The notes: a model not told the origin generated them from the letters alone. DNA of 64,000 bases from Mesorhizobium erdmanii USDA 3471 (GCF_000472705.1 NZ_AXAE01000025.1:62109-126108), one strand, 5' to 3'. Shown: positions 50,150 to 58,240, counted from the stretch's first letter. Numbers and translations are program-made.

Positions 50150-51181
50150 GTGGAAGAGATTATCCGAATTGGTGTCGATACGTCAAAGAGCGTTTTCCAA
50201 TTGCATGGCGTGAACGCAGCCGAGCAACCAATCCTGCGCAAGAAGCTTTCGCGTAGGGAGATGGTGAAATTCTTCGAGAAAGCACCACCGACCACCGCAC
50301 TCGAAGCTTGCGGTGGCTCTCATCATTGGGCGAGGTTGTTAGGTTCCTTCGGCCACGACGTAAAATTGATCGCGCCGCAATTGGCCAAGCCTTATGTCAA
50401 GCGCGGCAAGAACGACGCGGCGGATGCGGAAGCCTTGTGTGAGGCGATGAGCCGACCCACCATGCGCTTCGTGCCGGTAAAGAGCGCGGAACAGCAGGCT
50501 GCGTTAATGCTGGTCGGTGTGCGAGAGAGACTCATCCGCAATCGGACACAGCTTGCCAATGCTATTCGCGGTTTCGCCATGGAGTTCGGCATCGTCGCGG
50601 CCACCGGCATGTGCCGGATCGAACCGCTATTGGAGCGCATTGCGGCTGATCAAGCCCTGCCTGAATTGGCCCGCGAGCTCTTTGCCATGCATGGCGTTGA
50701 GTATCGAGATTTGCTTGCCGAAACGAAAGTCGTCGAGGAGAAATTAACCGCGTTGCATCGCTCCGATCAATGCAGCAGGCGCCTGGCCGAAATTCCGGGC
50801 GTCGGGCCGGTCGGCGCATCGCTTTTGATGATGAAGACCCCAGATCCCCGAACGTTCAAGTCGGGTCGCGATTTTGCCGCCTGGATAGGACTCACGCCCA
50901 AAGACCATTCGACCGCAGGCAAGGTCAGACTGGGGGTGATCACACGTGCTGGCGACGAAATGCTGAGGAGCGTATTGGTGGTTGGCGCAACTGCCCTTCT
51001 TCAGCATGTCAGAACCGGTCGAAGCAGACATGCTTCCCGATGGCTGATCGAACTCCTGCAACGGAAGAAACCGAAGCTGGTGGCGGTGGCGCTCGCGAAT
51101 AAGATCGCCCGAATTGCCTGGAAGCTTATGGTGAGCGGCGAAACGTACCGGCGACCGGAAGAACAAACACAGGCAATTTAG
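50150..51181 (+). CDS. IS110-family transposase (DEDD recombinase)
   Basis: 343 residues, GTG start. N-terminal RuvC-like DEDD domain: IIRIGVDTSKSVFQLHGVNA (first Asp), ALEACGGSHHWARLL (Glu), and KNDAADAEALCEA (paired Asp). The C-terminal Transposase_20 domain has IPGVGPVGASLLMMKTPDPR and DFAAWIGLTPKDHSTAGKVR, with the Ser of the STAGK segment as the recombinase nucleophile candidate, then ITRAGDEMLRSVLVVGA. Length and motifs look intact. Such enzymes act with a structured RNA that pairs with target and donor DNA. Confidence 0.93.
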   Translation: MEEIIRIGVDTSKSVFQLHGVNAAEQPILRKKLSRREMVKFFEKAPPTTALEACGGSHHWARLLGSFGHDVKLIAPQLAKPYVKRGKNDAADAEALCEAMSRPTMRFVPVKSAEQQAALMLVGVRERLIRNRTQLANAIRGFAMEFGIVAATGMCRIEPLLERIAADQALPELARELFAMHGVEYRDLLAETKVVEEKLTALHRSDQCSRRLAEIPGVGPVGASLLMMKTPDPRTFKSGRDFAAWIGLTPKDHSTAGKVRLGVITRAGDEMLRSVLVVGATALLQHVRTGRSRHASRWLIELLQRKKPKLVAVALANKIARIAWKLMVSGETYRRPEEQTQAI

Positions 51182-51449
51182 GAAATTGGCCACCACGGCG
51201 AGCACGATAAAAATGCTACCGTGTTGAGCTGATGCTGTGAACTTGCAAGAGAAAAGCAGATGGTGCGATCGATCGATCCAAGACGCGTGACACTCCGCCA
51301 ATTCCAGTGGCCTTTCGAGGTCGTTGCCGTGTTAGGAACACGCGTTGCGGAAACCATCTTGGCCAGTGGTCATGTGCGACCACACACAAAGGCCGCACAT
51401 ATGGATGCAAGCGATCCGATCAAAAATATCCGCAAAAAACACTTGCAAG
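51182..51449 (+). ncRNA. candidate bridge RNA of the IS1111-type element
   Basis: The 268-nt 3' noncoding region contains CCAATTCCA (51298-51306), the exact complement of TGGAATTGG right of the insertion point (51467-51475). It also has TGCCGTG (51325-51331), identical to the target across the junction (TGCCG at 50066-50070 plus core TG). Between them is a hairpin GGCCT-TTCG-AGGTC (51309-51322). So an internal loop would present guides for both target halves that overlap at the core TG. Other hairpins: CGTGTT-AGG-AACACG (51329-51343) and GTGGTC...GACCAC (51366-51383). CACATATGG (51396-51404) equals the element's right junction (51461-51469) and may be a donor guide. Boundaries are unknown. 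Confidence 0.65.
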
Positions 51450-51516
51450 TGGGAGCCGTCCACATATGGAATTGGAGATCCGCAAAACTGCGGACCCAAC
51501 CAGCGGCGGCCTGATC

Positions 51517-51750
51517 ATGCAGCGCAATAAGGTGCATCACGTCTACACCGTCGAACGTGTCGCCAGCGACCTCGGCGTCAGCGAAGCGCTCATCCACGAA
51601 CTGACCCTCGGTCTCGAGCCGGAGGACGGCGTCATCTGGGTGTACGGCACCAACGATGACGACGGGATCTTGGCCTTCACCGATGAAGGCATCGAGGAGG
51701 TCAAACTCCTCCTCGAAGAATATCATCGCGTCTCCCCATCGAAAGCTTGA
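51517..51750 (+). CDS. passenger ORF of the outer IS66 element
   Basis: A 77-residue acidic protein: MQRNKVHHVYTVERVASDLG, VSEALIHELTLGLEPEDGVI, WVYGTNDDDGILAFTDEGIE. The first half looks like a small MerR/CbpM-type helix-turn-helix. It starts 2 bp after the tnpC stop, inside the element's terminal repeats, so it belongs to the transposon. A longer reading from ATG 51466 is an artefact, because that ATG is formed by the junction of the IS1111-type element and tnpC. Function unknown. Confidence 0.6.
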   Translation: MQRNKVHHVYTVERVASDLGVSEALIHELTLGLEPEDGVIWVYGTNDDDGILAFTDEGIEEVKLLLEEYHRVSPSKA

Positions 51751-51822
51751 CCCCAGCACCGCTGTGCTCAGGTGCTCATGGCCGCCGGATACGCACGTCT
51801 GCGATCTTCACCGGATGCGTAC

Positions 51823-51830
51823 ATACCAAA
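51823..51830. repeat. 8-bp target duplication of outer IS66 (right)
   Basis: ATACCAAA, the partner of 45026-45033. Confidence 0.9.
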
Positions 51831-51848
51831 CAGCCGCTTTTGCGGCTG
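51831..51848 (+). terminator. hairpin that originally followed the M24 gene
   Basis: CAGCCGC-TTTT-GCGGCTG is a perfect 7-bp stem. With the IS complex removed it lies 15 bp after the M24 stop codon, so it is probably that operon's terminator, now displaced by 6.8 kb. No T-run follows. Confidence 0.5.
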
Positions 51849-51882
51849 GGATACGCGCGCGCAGGACAGCCAAGCGGCGAGT

Positions 51883-51990
51883 AAGCCTGTGGGGGACGAG
51901 CCAGATTGCGAGACCGCCTAGCTGAAATGCAAAGACGCCGACCTGCACCATTGCAAGGACATGGTCGAGGCCGGACGACGGATGGCTGAA
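51883..51990 (-). pseudogene. HupE/UreJ-family fragment
   Basis: The minus strand reads FSHPSSGLDHVLAMVQVGVF, then AFQLGGLAIWLVP, the first membrane helix and metal motif of HupE/UreJ (normally HPLSGLDHxLAMVxVGL...QLGGRALWLVP). Neither a start nor the remaining five helices follow. HupE/UreJ proteins are nickel-linked permeases. Remnant only. Confidence 0.5.
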
Positions 51991-52103
51991 GCAACTATCT
52001 GAGGCTCTGCAAAGGACTAAGCGAACTTGCGGCAGTTGCTTCACCCGCATCTGCCGCTTAGAAAATTGTCATGGCGGTCATGCTTCCTGATGAGGAACAG
52101 GCC

Positions 52104-54749
52104 TCAATGCTCTTGTTTCAAGTGAACCGAATGAACAGGAGTATGATCATGTCCGACGCCATGGTCATGTAGCTGATGGTGCAGACGATGATGAGCTAGC
52201 TCCAAGGCCGCTCGCATCCTTGCCTGCTTCGCCTCGCTGCTGTTAGGAGCGAGAGTGTCAAGATACGCGATCGAGCCTTCAATCTGGGACAGGACGGCGA
52301 TGGCATCGGTCGCAGCGAAAACCGGGCGTCCTGCTACGTCGATGCAGACGGCGCTGGTATGTGCCGCAATGTCTTCTTCTCTGCCGTCTACGCTGCCGCG
52401 GACACGGAGAGCAAGCCAGCAGGATTCGGTAACGTTGACCGCGCAATGCCCTAACAAGGACAGACGGTCGTACGTGTACTGATCGACAACCAAGCCGTTC
52501 CGGATGACCTCCACGACCGTTGGTTGGACGCTCACCGACTCGACCTCCCACCGGAGCATGACCTTGCCCCCTCCGGAAGGGAGGTGGATCCGGTTGCCAG
52601 GGCTGCGGCCTTCCACCTGAAAATCTACAAGAGGCCCAACAGTGACGAACGTGTTGCCAAGGCGAATGCAATCCATCCAGCTCTTATATGTGAAGTCGCG
52701 TCCATCCAGCTTTGCATAGGTTCTGATACCGCCGAGAAGAGCTGCAGCGTCCATCTTGTCGGAGCCGGCGACGAGTGGGAGTTGATGTCCGATGTTCAGG
52801 AACCGGTACCAGTCTGCAAGTGCAAACGCGCTTATCTGCCACCGTCGTGGGTTCATCGTCATTATCTCCAACGCGTCGACCAGCCCCAGTACGATGTCCG
52901 CTGCACGTTCAGCCTGAGGATTCGGAGCGTGCGGCATTACGACGAGTCCCCCCTGCTGCCTGCAACGCTCCGCCCAATCTGCCATCGTCGATACCAGGTC
53001 GTCTCCGATCGCCGACTCATCAGCGCCGCCGGTACAGAGGGGATCGATCATCGGGCCCTCGTAACCTAGGAGGGAGATGTGGCCTAGAACCTGCTGTCGG
53101 TTTTCGGTCCCGACCCTGACGAGAAACTCGCCGCTGCCTCCGAAATCTTTCGCGCCTAGAGTGGTACAACCGTCGAAGTCACCGACGTTGCTGAACATCT
53201 CGCCCCACTGCGAGGCGAGAAGATTGACCACGTTCACGCCTTCCGCCTGGCCTTCGAGGAGAGCAGTGGTCGGGCTCAGGAAATGGACGTGCGTGTCCGA
53301 GCTTATCCACCCACGTTCACGCCAGTGCAGCACTTTCTCAAGTTCGAACACTATCTCATCCGTTTCGTCACTTATCTCGACGATGCGCCGCAGGGGCCTT
53401 ATCTCGAAGCCTTTCGAGATATCCACGGACACTTGCCCTACCGGGAGATCGACTATGCATGCGCCGTCGACGTAGGCATACTGATTGTGGCCGTTGGCGA
53501 ATTCGGCATAATTGTCTTCAAAAAAGCCGGTATTGACCTTTCGGTGGTGGCCTCTCGGAGGAAGATACTCGCCGTTGGGACCGTGGACGTGAAGCCTGGC
53601 CGGCACGCGCGTCCTCGTGCCTTTCTCGACAATGAGGAATTTTACTGCCCTGTTGGCGCTGGCCACCGGCAAGAATTCCAGCCGACTTCGTCGCTTTTCG
53701 GGCGCACCTGCGAAGGCGGAAAGGTCCTCCGATATCAGTTTTCCGCCAGCAGTCCTTAGGAAGATGCGAGCGTCAGGATGTCCGGTGTATTCGACAATCA
53801 CCTCATCCGCCGAAGGCGTCGGCTGAACGTCGTGGAGAGCGCTGATCCAGTCGGTCGCTGAATAATGAAGCACCCGCCGTGCCGATATCACCGTTCCAAG
53901 GTCGATACCGATCTGATCCCCGGCATCGTCGGCGTCCAGTTCTCCGAGCACGTTAAGTGCCACGCCCTCCGGTAACCGGAGTCGCGCTTTCTGCCTTTGC
54001 TGCAGGCGAAGCGGATGTTCTCTCACGTTGGTCTTGCTTATCGCGTAGACGAGGGACTCCTCCGAAACAGCCTGCAGCCGAACGCCTTTCACACGCTTGT
54101 CGTGGTGTGGATTTGGCATGGCGTAGAGCCACAGGTTCTCCTTCAGGTAATGCCGTCCGGACTGATTTCGCCCTTCTGCGATGCCGTACTCCACGCCAGG
54201 GCGTCGGCCAAGCGCGAGGTTTTCGCCGTAAGTTAAATAGGTGTGCGGACCCTGCGAGGGCATTGCGGCGAAAGGACTCGCTCCCCAGCAAACGTGACGC
54301 TGCTGAATTGCAAACCGCCGGTACACGGGAACTTCGATCTGAGTTCCGTCTTCGAACAGGAGGGAGTAGGTGGAGACCATATTGCCAAGCGTGTTCCCGG
54401 CGATGGACTCAGCAGACGGATTGTCCACTGGTGCTACCTTCCCGAATCCAGGAGGAACCTCGTCCGGCAGGTCAGGTGCAGCTTGCACGAACAGGAGGTA
54501 GGTCAGCTGGATGGCTTCCGTCTGTATCTCAATCGAACGTTCGCCCGGCCGAAGAATGACTACGTCGTCGGAACCAGGCGAGCCAAACAAGAACGGAATG
54601 CCTCTAAGGGACTGGAGGCCAGACAGCCTCTCACTCCAGCCGTCATCTTTAAGGTGCCTCGAAAATCCACCCATAAGCCCGTCCCGCTCAGCATTGAAAT
54701 AGCCGGATAGATCGAGCGGTGAAAAATGTGGCGATGAGGGGGTTATCAT
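52104..54749 (-). CDS. CehA/McbA-like PHP metallohydrolase with histidine-rich tail
   Basis: About 881 residues. The N-terminal half is beta-rich and unrecognised. From about residue 470 a PHP-type metallohydrolase appears: RGWISSDTHVHFLSPTTALL (D-x-H-x-H metal site, 485-489), VNLLASQWGEMFSN, GGLVVMPHAPNP, LPLVAGSDKMDAA and GNTFVTVGPLVDFQV. This is the order seen in the CehA/McbA (carbaryl hydrolase) group, suggesting hydrolysis of an amide, ester or carbamate. The last 31 residues contain 11 histidines (HHRLHHQLHDHGVGHDHTPV), probably a metal-loading tail. Start uncertain (ATG 54749 or 54791). Divergent from the DadA-like gene. Confidence 0.75.
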   Translation of the reverse strand: MITPSSPHFSPLDLSGYFNAERDGLMGGFSRHLKDDGWSERLSGLQSLRGIPFLFGSPGSDDVVILRPGERSIEIQTEAIQLTYLLFVQAAPDLPDEVPPGFGKVAPVDNPSAESIAGNTLGNMVSTYSLLFEDGTQIEVPVYRRFAIQQRHVCWGASPFAAMPSQGPHTYLTYGENLALGRRPGVEYGIAEGRNQSGRHYLKENLWLYAMPNPHHDKRVKGVRLQAVSEESLVYAISKTNVREHPLRLQQRQKARLRLPEGVALNVLGELDADDAGDQIGIDLGTVISARRVLHYSATDWISALHDVQPTPSADEVIVEYTGHPDARIFLRTAGGKLISEDLSAFAGAPEKRRSRLEFLPVASANRAVKFLIVEKGTRTRVPARLHVHGPNGEYLPPRGHHRKVNTGFFEDNYAEFANGHNQYAYVDGACIVDLPVGQVSVDISKGFEIRPLRRIVEISDETDEIVFELEKVLHWRERGWISSDTHVHFLSPTTALLEGQAEGVNVVNLLASQWGEMFSNVGDFDGCTTLGAKDFGGSGEFLVRVGTENRQQVLGHISLLGYEGPMIDPLCTGGADESAIGDDLVSTMADWAERCRQQGGLVVMPHAPNPQAERAADIVLGLVDALEIMTMNPRRWQISAFALADWYRFLNIGHQLPLVAGSDKMDAAALLGGIRTYAKLDGRDFTYKSWMDCIRLGNTFVTVGPLVDFQVEGRSPGNRIHLPSGGGKVMLRWEVESVSVQPTVVEVIRNGLVVDQYTYDRLSLLGHCAVNVTESCWLALRVRGSVDGREEDIAAHTSAVCIDVAGRPVFAATDAIAVLSQIEGSIAYLDTLAPNSSEAKQARMRAALELAHHRLHHQLHDHGVGHDHTPVHSVHLKQEH

Positions 54750-55105
54750 GCGTGGTGCCCATTTGGCTGGTAGCGAAATCGAGGCGGCCATTAGTTTTGG
54801 AGAAAAACTGGCTCGGCGTCTATTCACGCATAAGCTGGCGCGCAGGTTGCTGACATCAATCAAGCGTTCTGAGTTCGGCGGGGCTGATATGCGATTGGTG
54901 CCGGCATTGGGTATTGTCCCTAATTTGGTTCTGCGGCGGGCCCCAGCCGCTTGAAAAGCATATGCACCTCTTGAACTGATTGATGCAATAGGTCAATGTA
55001 TGATGCGAGCTGCATTGAGCCATGTCAATGTGTTAACAGTGAGTGTTCAGCTCGGTCATAAAACGTTCGCGACGAGGTTAACGACCCGCGAGGAGAGGGG
55101 CCCAA
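54750..55105. promoter_or_regulatory. divergent promoter region (CehA-like / DadA-like)
   Basis: This 356-bp gap contains TGATGC twice at 20-bp spacing around 54981-55006, inside ATTGATGCAATAGG and GTATGATGCGAGC, plus TGCAATAGGTCAAT. It is a weak relative of the 21-bp-period operators at 38781 and 58241, noted as a possible regulator site. GAGGAGAGGGG at 55089-55099 is the ribosome site of the DadA-like gene. Confidence 0.35.
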
Positions 55106-56341
55106 ATGTTTGACCGTCGCACCGTGGCTGTCATTGGTGGAGGTGTCGTCGGCGCAAGTTGTGCGCTAACGCTAGCCCGGGAGGGGCATCAGGTTACGGT
55201 GTTCGAAAAAGACCGTGTTGGCTACGGGTGCTCTTGGGGTAACGGGGCACAGTATAATGCAGGCTCGTCGTTGCCAATGGCGTATCCAGGCGTTCTGCGG
55301 CAAGCCATGCGGTGGCTCACCGACAAGAACAGTCCGGTACGTCTGGCGCCGCGAGAACTTCCTCGCACCTTCCCGTGGTTGCTTCGGTTCCTTAGCACCG
55401 GACGCTTCGAGAATTGGAGGCCTGCTTACGATGCGCTTCACGCCCTGAATGCTCAATGCTCCAGCCTCTATAAAGACATGCTCGGCGAAGTTGATTGGAA
55501 CCGGCATTTCCGACCGAATGGCGCAATGCATGTTTATAGAGGCGATTCTTTAGGGCCTTTGGATCACATTGTTGACTCGATGCGAAATGAGAAGGGGGTT
55601 CGATTTCAAAGAATCTCATTCGACGAGGTCCTAGAACTGGAGCCTCAATTGTCTCGCTCGTATCGACGCGGCATCTTCTTTCCAGATAGCGGCCATGTTA
55701 CCTCCCCACCAGGCCTTGTGCAGGGATTAATGGTCAGGGCGGCTTCGCTTGGAGCAACGATACAGGCTGCGGCTGTCGTGGGCATCGACCCAGAGGCGGA
55801 CCGAGTGAAACTCCGGACGCATTCGGGCGTTCACGGCTTTGATTCTGTTGTCATTGCCGCTGGGATCGCAAGCCGAGATCTGGGGCGTTCGCTCGGGGTC
55901 ACTTTGTCTTTAGCCAGCGAGCGCGGCTATCACATCACTATGCCGGGGGTTGAGAGCGCTATAAGCCGGCCGGTTACGGACGCCGCTTCAGCAATCGTGG
56001 CGACGCCCCTAAGTGAAGGTCTCCGTATCGTCGGCATTGCGGAGTTCGAGGCACCTGATGCTGCGCCGACCAAGGGGCAGAGTAGGAAGTTGCAGGTATC
56101 CGCTCAAGCGATGCTGCCGGATCTCGCGGTCGGTCAAGTGAGCGAGTGGATGGGCGTGCGACCATCAACACCTGACAGTCTGCCCATCATCGATCGCCAT
56201 CCTCGCTATACCTCCGTGTTCTTTGCCACTGGGCACGGACACATGGGCATCAGCGGCGCGCCGATGACAGCAGCACTCATCTCCGATCTTGTCGCGGCGC
56301 GTGCGCCTCGACTCTCGTGCACACCTTATCGCCTCAGATAG
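55106..56341 (+). CDS. FAD-dependent D-amino-acid dehydrogenase-like oxidoreductase (DadA family)
   Basis: A 411-residue DAO-fold flavoenzyme: dinucleotide-binding VIGGGVVGASCALTLAREGH (G11-x-G13-xx-G16), GYGCSWGNGAQYN near the FAD contact, RGIFFPDSGHVTSPPGLVQG, and the C-terminal GVRPSTPDSLPIIDRHPRYT, then FATGHGHMGISGAP. The family oxidises D-amino acids, hydroxyproline or glycine derivatives to imines. With the DHDPS-like and semialdehyde dehydrogenase genes downstream it resembles the D-hydroxyproline oxidase step of hydroxyproline catabolism. Strong ribosome site before ATG 55106. Confidence 0.87.
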   Translation: MFDRRTVAVIGGGVVGASCALTLAREGHQVTVFEKDRVGYGCSWGNGAQYNAGSSLPMAYPGVLRQAMRWLTDKNSPVRLAPRELPRTFPWLLRFLSTGRFENWRPAYDALHALNAQCSSLYKDMLGEVDWNRHFRPNGAMHVYRGDSLGPLDHIVDSMRNEKGVRFQRISFDEVLELEPQLSRSYRRGIFFPDSGHVTSPPGLVQGLMVRAASLGATIQAAAVVGIDPEADRVKLRTHSGVHGFDSVVIAAGIASRDLGRSLGVTLSLASERGYHITMPGVESAISRPVTDAASAIVATPLSEGLRIVGIAEFEAPDAAPTKGQSRKLQVSAQAMLPDLAVGQVSEWMGVRPSTPDSLPIIDRHPRYTSVFFATGHGHMGISGAPMTAALISDLVAARAPRLSCTPYRLR

Positions 56342-56467
56342 AGTGAAGAAACCGAGACCTGGGTGCTACGGGCTGATCAATCCGCGATCATAAGGCGAAA
56401 AACGCGGAGCGCTTATGCCGCTTGGACTGGTTACACTTACCGCATACGCGAAAGAGGAGAAATTGTG

Positions 56468-57700
56468 ATGGGGACCCTCGAAATCAACGGGCATCACTAT
56501 CTCGACGGTCGCGCATCCGATCCCCGAGAGCTCGGTTGGATGCGTGGGGCGCCTGCGCCAAGCGACAAGCGGATCACGTTTGACGGTGGGACATTCCGTG
56601 ACTTTCCACAAATCCGCTGGTCGTTCTCGCATATGCGTGAGCTGATGCCTACAGTTAACGTGTGGCGCGGACAGGGCACACCCGTCCAATTCGACCGCAG
56701 CGAGAGGGTCGATGAAATTGACGCACTATCTTTCGCAGACCTGAACGGTGTCGTTAGACGCTTCGGTGAGGCGCTGATCGACAGTTACGTTGACGGCATC
56801 GTGGTATTACATCGCGGAAAAATTGTTTACGAGCGCTACTTCGGTGCACTAGAGCCCCACCTGCCGCATGAGTGCCAGTCGTGCACGAAGTCGTACACCG
56901 GCACGCTCGCGGCGGCGCTCATTCACGAAGGCGTGCTGGACGACTCTCAGACCATCTCGCACTATCTGCCGGAGTTGCGAACCACGGCATGGGAAGCTGC
57001 CACTCTCCGTCAGGTGCTGGACATGCGGACTAGCATTACATTCAGGGAGGGCTACGACGAGCACTCTGACATCTGGCAGTACAGATGGGCATTTGGGCGA
57101 CTACCGCGACCGGTTGGCTACGACGGCCCCCGGACCTCATGCGATTACCTGAGGACCGTGCGCAAGCACGGAGTGCACGGAGAGTTCGCTTATCAGAGCC
57201 TGAACACCCAAGTGCTGGCTTGGGTCATGATGCGCGTTACCGGTCGTTCTCTCGCTCAATTGTTGCACGAACGCCTGTGGGCGCCGCTAGGCTGCGAAGA
57301 GGACGGTTGTCTAGAGATCGATCCGGGTGGCATGCCACTGGCTGAAAGTGGCCTGAGCGCTACACTTCGAGACTTTGCGCGTTTTGGCGAACTGATGCGG
57401 TGCGAAGGACGATGGAATGGAAAGCAGCTCATTCCCGCATCTATCGTGCATGACGTGCAAAGAGGTGGGAAGCGAGCAAACGTTGAGGCTGGCTATACAT
57501 ATCGCAGTCAATGGTGGGTGTCGGACAACGAGTTGGGGGCGTTCGAGGCACGTGGCATTCACGGCCAGCGCCTCTATGTGGCACCTGAGGCGGAGATGGT
57601 CGTGGCAATTTTTGCCTCCCACCCGGTCGCCGAAGGCGCCGGCGACATGATCACGTCTCCGCAGTTGCTGACACTAGGAAGAATGCTGCGGGCAAAGTGA
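56468..57700 (+). CDS. serine hydrolase, beta-lactamase/NylB-like family
   Basis: 410 residues. Catalytic S138-x-x-K141 in HECQSCTKSYTG, a Tyr motif candidate in FAYQSLNTQVLAW, and the late HGQ strand (ARGIHGQRLYVAPEAEMVVA). Other family marks: YFGALEPHLPHE, VLDMRTSITFREGYDEHSD and LAESGLSATLRDFARFGELM. This pattern is nearest to 6-aminohexanoate-oligomer hydrolase (NylB) and related amide/ester hydrolases, so it may release the amino compound used by the pathway. No signal peptide, so probably cytosolic. ATG 56468 has AGAGGAG about 8 nt upstream; the upstream in-frame codons lack a ribosome site. Confidence 0.85.
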   Translation: MGTLEINGHHYLDGRASDPRELGWMRGAPAPSDKRITFDGGTFRDFPQIRWSFSHMRELMPTVNVWRGQGTPVQFDRSERVDEIDALSFADLNGVVRRFGEALIDSYVDGIVVLHRGKIVYERYFGALEPHLPHECQSCTKSYTGTLAAALIHEGVLDDSQTISHYLPELRTTAWEAATLRQVLDMRTSITFREGYDEHSDIWQYRWAFGRLPRPVGYDGPRTSCDYLRTVRKHGVHGEFAYQSLNTQVLAWVMMRVTGRSLAQLLHERLWAPLGCEEDGCLEIDPGGMPLAESGLSATLRDFARFGELMRCEGRWNGKQLIPASIVHDVQRGGKRANVEAGYTYRSQWWVSDNELGAFEARGIHGQRLYVAPEAEMVVAIFASHPVAEGAGDMITSPQLLTLGRMLRAK

Positions 57701-58240
57701 GCAGTGGCGTATATCGCTGAGTTAACTCTTGATGAGCCTGAGTTTTGCCTTCCTGTGTCCGCTAAAGCGGGGCCCCACAGAAAACGAAATCATGAATGTC
57801 ATATCACGGTGACGACCTAGGAGATCGTAGGGCCGGAGGAGATAGTGCACCTCTGTGATGTCCAGATGGGCGCCACCAGGTCGTCGCCGTTACGCTCCTT
57901 CTTCACGTGATGCCGTGGGAGTATCTCGCTCTGATCCACTGCAGCCGCAGCCGAAAACAGATGGTAAGACCTACGGCCTGGGCTCTTCCCACCTACATTG
58001 CTGAGCGGCGATATGCCCACCTTGTGCTGCGCTTCTTTCCCCGGATTACCAATTGCATTTTCCCCACCGCTTTGGTGGCGGCTCACGGCATCTCGTCGAC
58101 CAATGCACCCGGCGACCGCTCCTAGACAAGGCGAACAGCTGATGAACGCCTAGATCACAAACATCCCCGGTGCATCCATGAGTTGAGATAGCTGGGAGTC
58201 AAAATGACGGCATAAGATTAATGTTGCGCCTGCCAACCCA
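57701..58240. other. stretch without recognised gene
   Basis: 540 bp between the serine hydrolase stop and the operator at 58241. Several short overlapping frames exist, none protein-like. GTCATATCACGG (57798-57809) faintly echoes GTCATATCGTGA near site A (38768-38779). Confidence 0.4.

Larger units (their letters stand above)
50071..51466 (+). mobile_element. IS110-family, IS1111-subgroup element with bridge-RNA-like 3' region
   Basis: 1396 bp inserted in the outer tnpC. Perfect 14-bp subterminal inverted repeats: GTGGACGGCTCCCA (50078-50091) and TGGGAGCCGTCCAC (51450-51463), set 7 bp and 3 bp in from the ends. There is no target duplication, but TG stands at both junctions (50071-50072; 51467-51468) and once in the restored target, as expected for a core dinucleotide. 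Subterminal repeats with a long 3' noncoding part are hallmarks of the IS1111 subgroup. It encodes one transposase, apparently intact. Confidence 0.9.
48443..51514 (+). pseudogene. tnpC: IS66 tnpC (outer element), frameshifted and split by an IS1111-type element
   Basis: Part 1 (48443-49780) holds the coiled-coil start, zinc finger (CHCCGGHRL, CRDCEA), HGDDTTVPVLAKGKTDTGRL and DACGGYGDLY. Near 49755 the frame shifts by one base: the family sequence KLSRGHDLTKAFNYMLRRW continues in another frame through FLDDGRICLSNNAAERALRG to DDLLP at 50070. The last residues, WNWRSAKLRTQPAAA and TGA 51512-51514, lie beyond the IS1111-type element (from 51467). Joining 50070 to 51467 gives LLPWNW in frame, the normal IS66 TnpC ending. 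The frameshift probably inactivated the gene independently. Confidence 0.9.
45034..51822 (+). mobile_element. outer IS66-family element, interrupted by two other insertion sequences
   Basis: Terminal inverted repeats: left GTACGCCTCCGGCGAAG (45034 on) and right, read inward, GTACGCATCCGGTGAAG (51822 down), 18 of 22 bp matching. Perfect 8-bp duplication ATACCAAA on both sides. Gene order tnpA, tnpB, tnpC plus a small passenger ORF. tnpB is split by a second IS66-type element (45664-48205) and tnpC by an IS110/IS1111-type element (50071-51466). Removing both, and one 8-bp duplication, leaves about 2.84 kb, normal for IS66. It sits between the M24 gene stop and that gene's terminator-like hairpin. 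Confidence 0.9.

Noticed and set aside
51440..51451. Palindrome CACTTGCAAGTG as a lux-box-like operator
   Set aside because: It lies inside the right end of the IS1111-type element and is better explained as part of that element's end or RNA structure.
51466..51750. A 94-residue reading starting at ATG 51466
   Set aside because: The ATG is formed by the last base of the IS1111-type element and the first bases of the displaced tnpC end. The natural gene starts at 51517 after the tnpC stop.
57817..58125. Short frames on both strands between the serine hydrolase and site B
   Set aside because: They overlap one another and none shows conserved-looking composition or a ribosome site.
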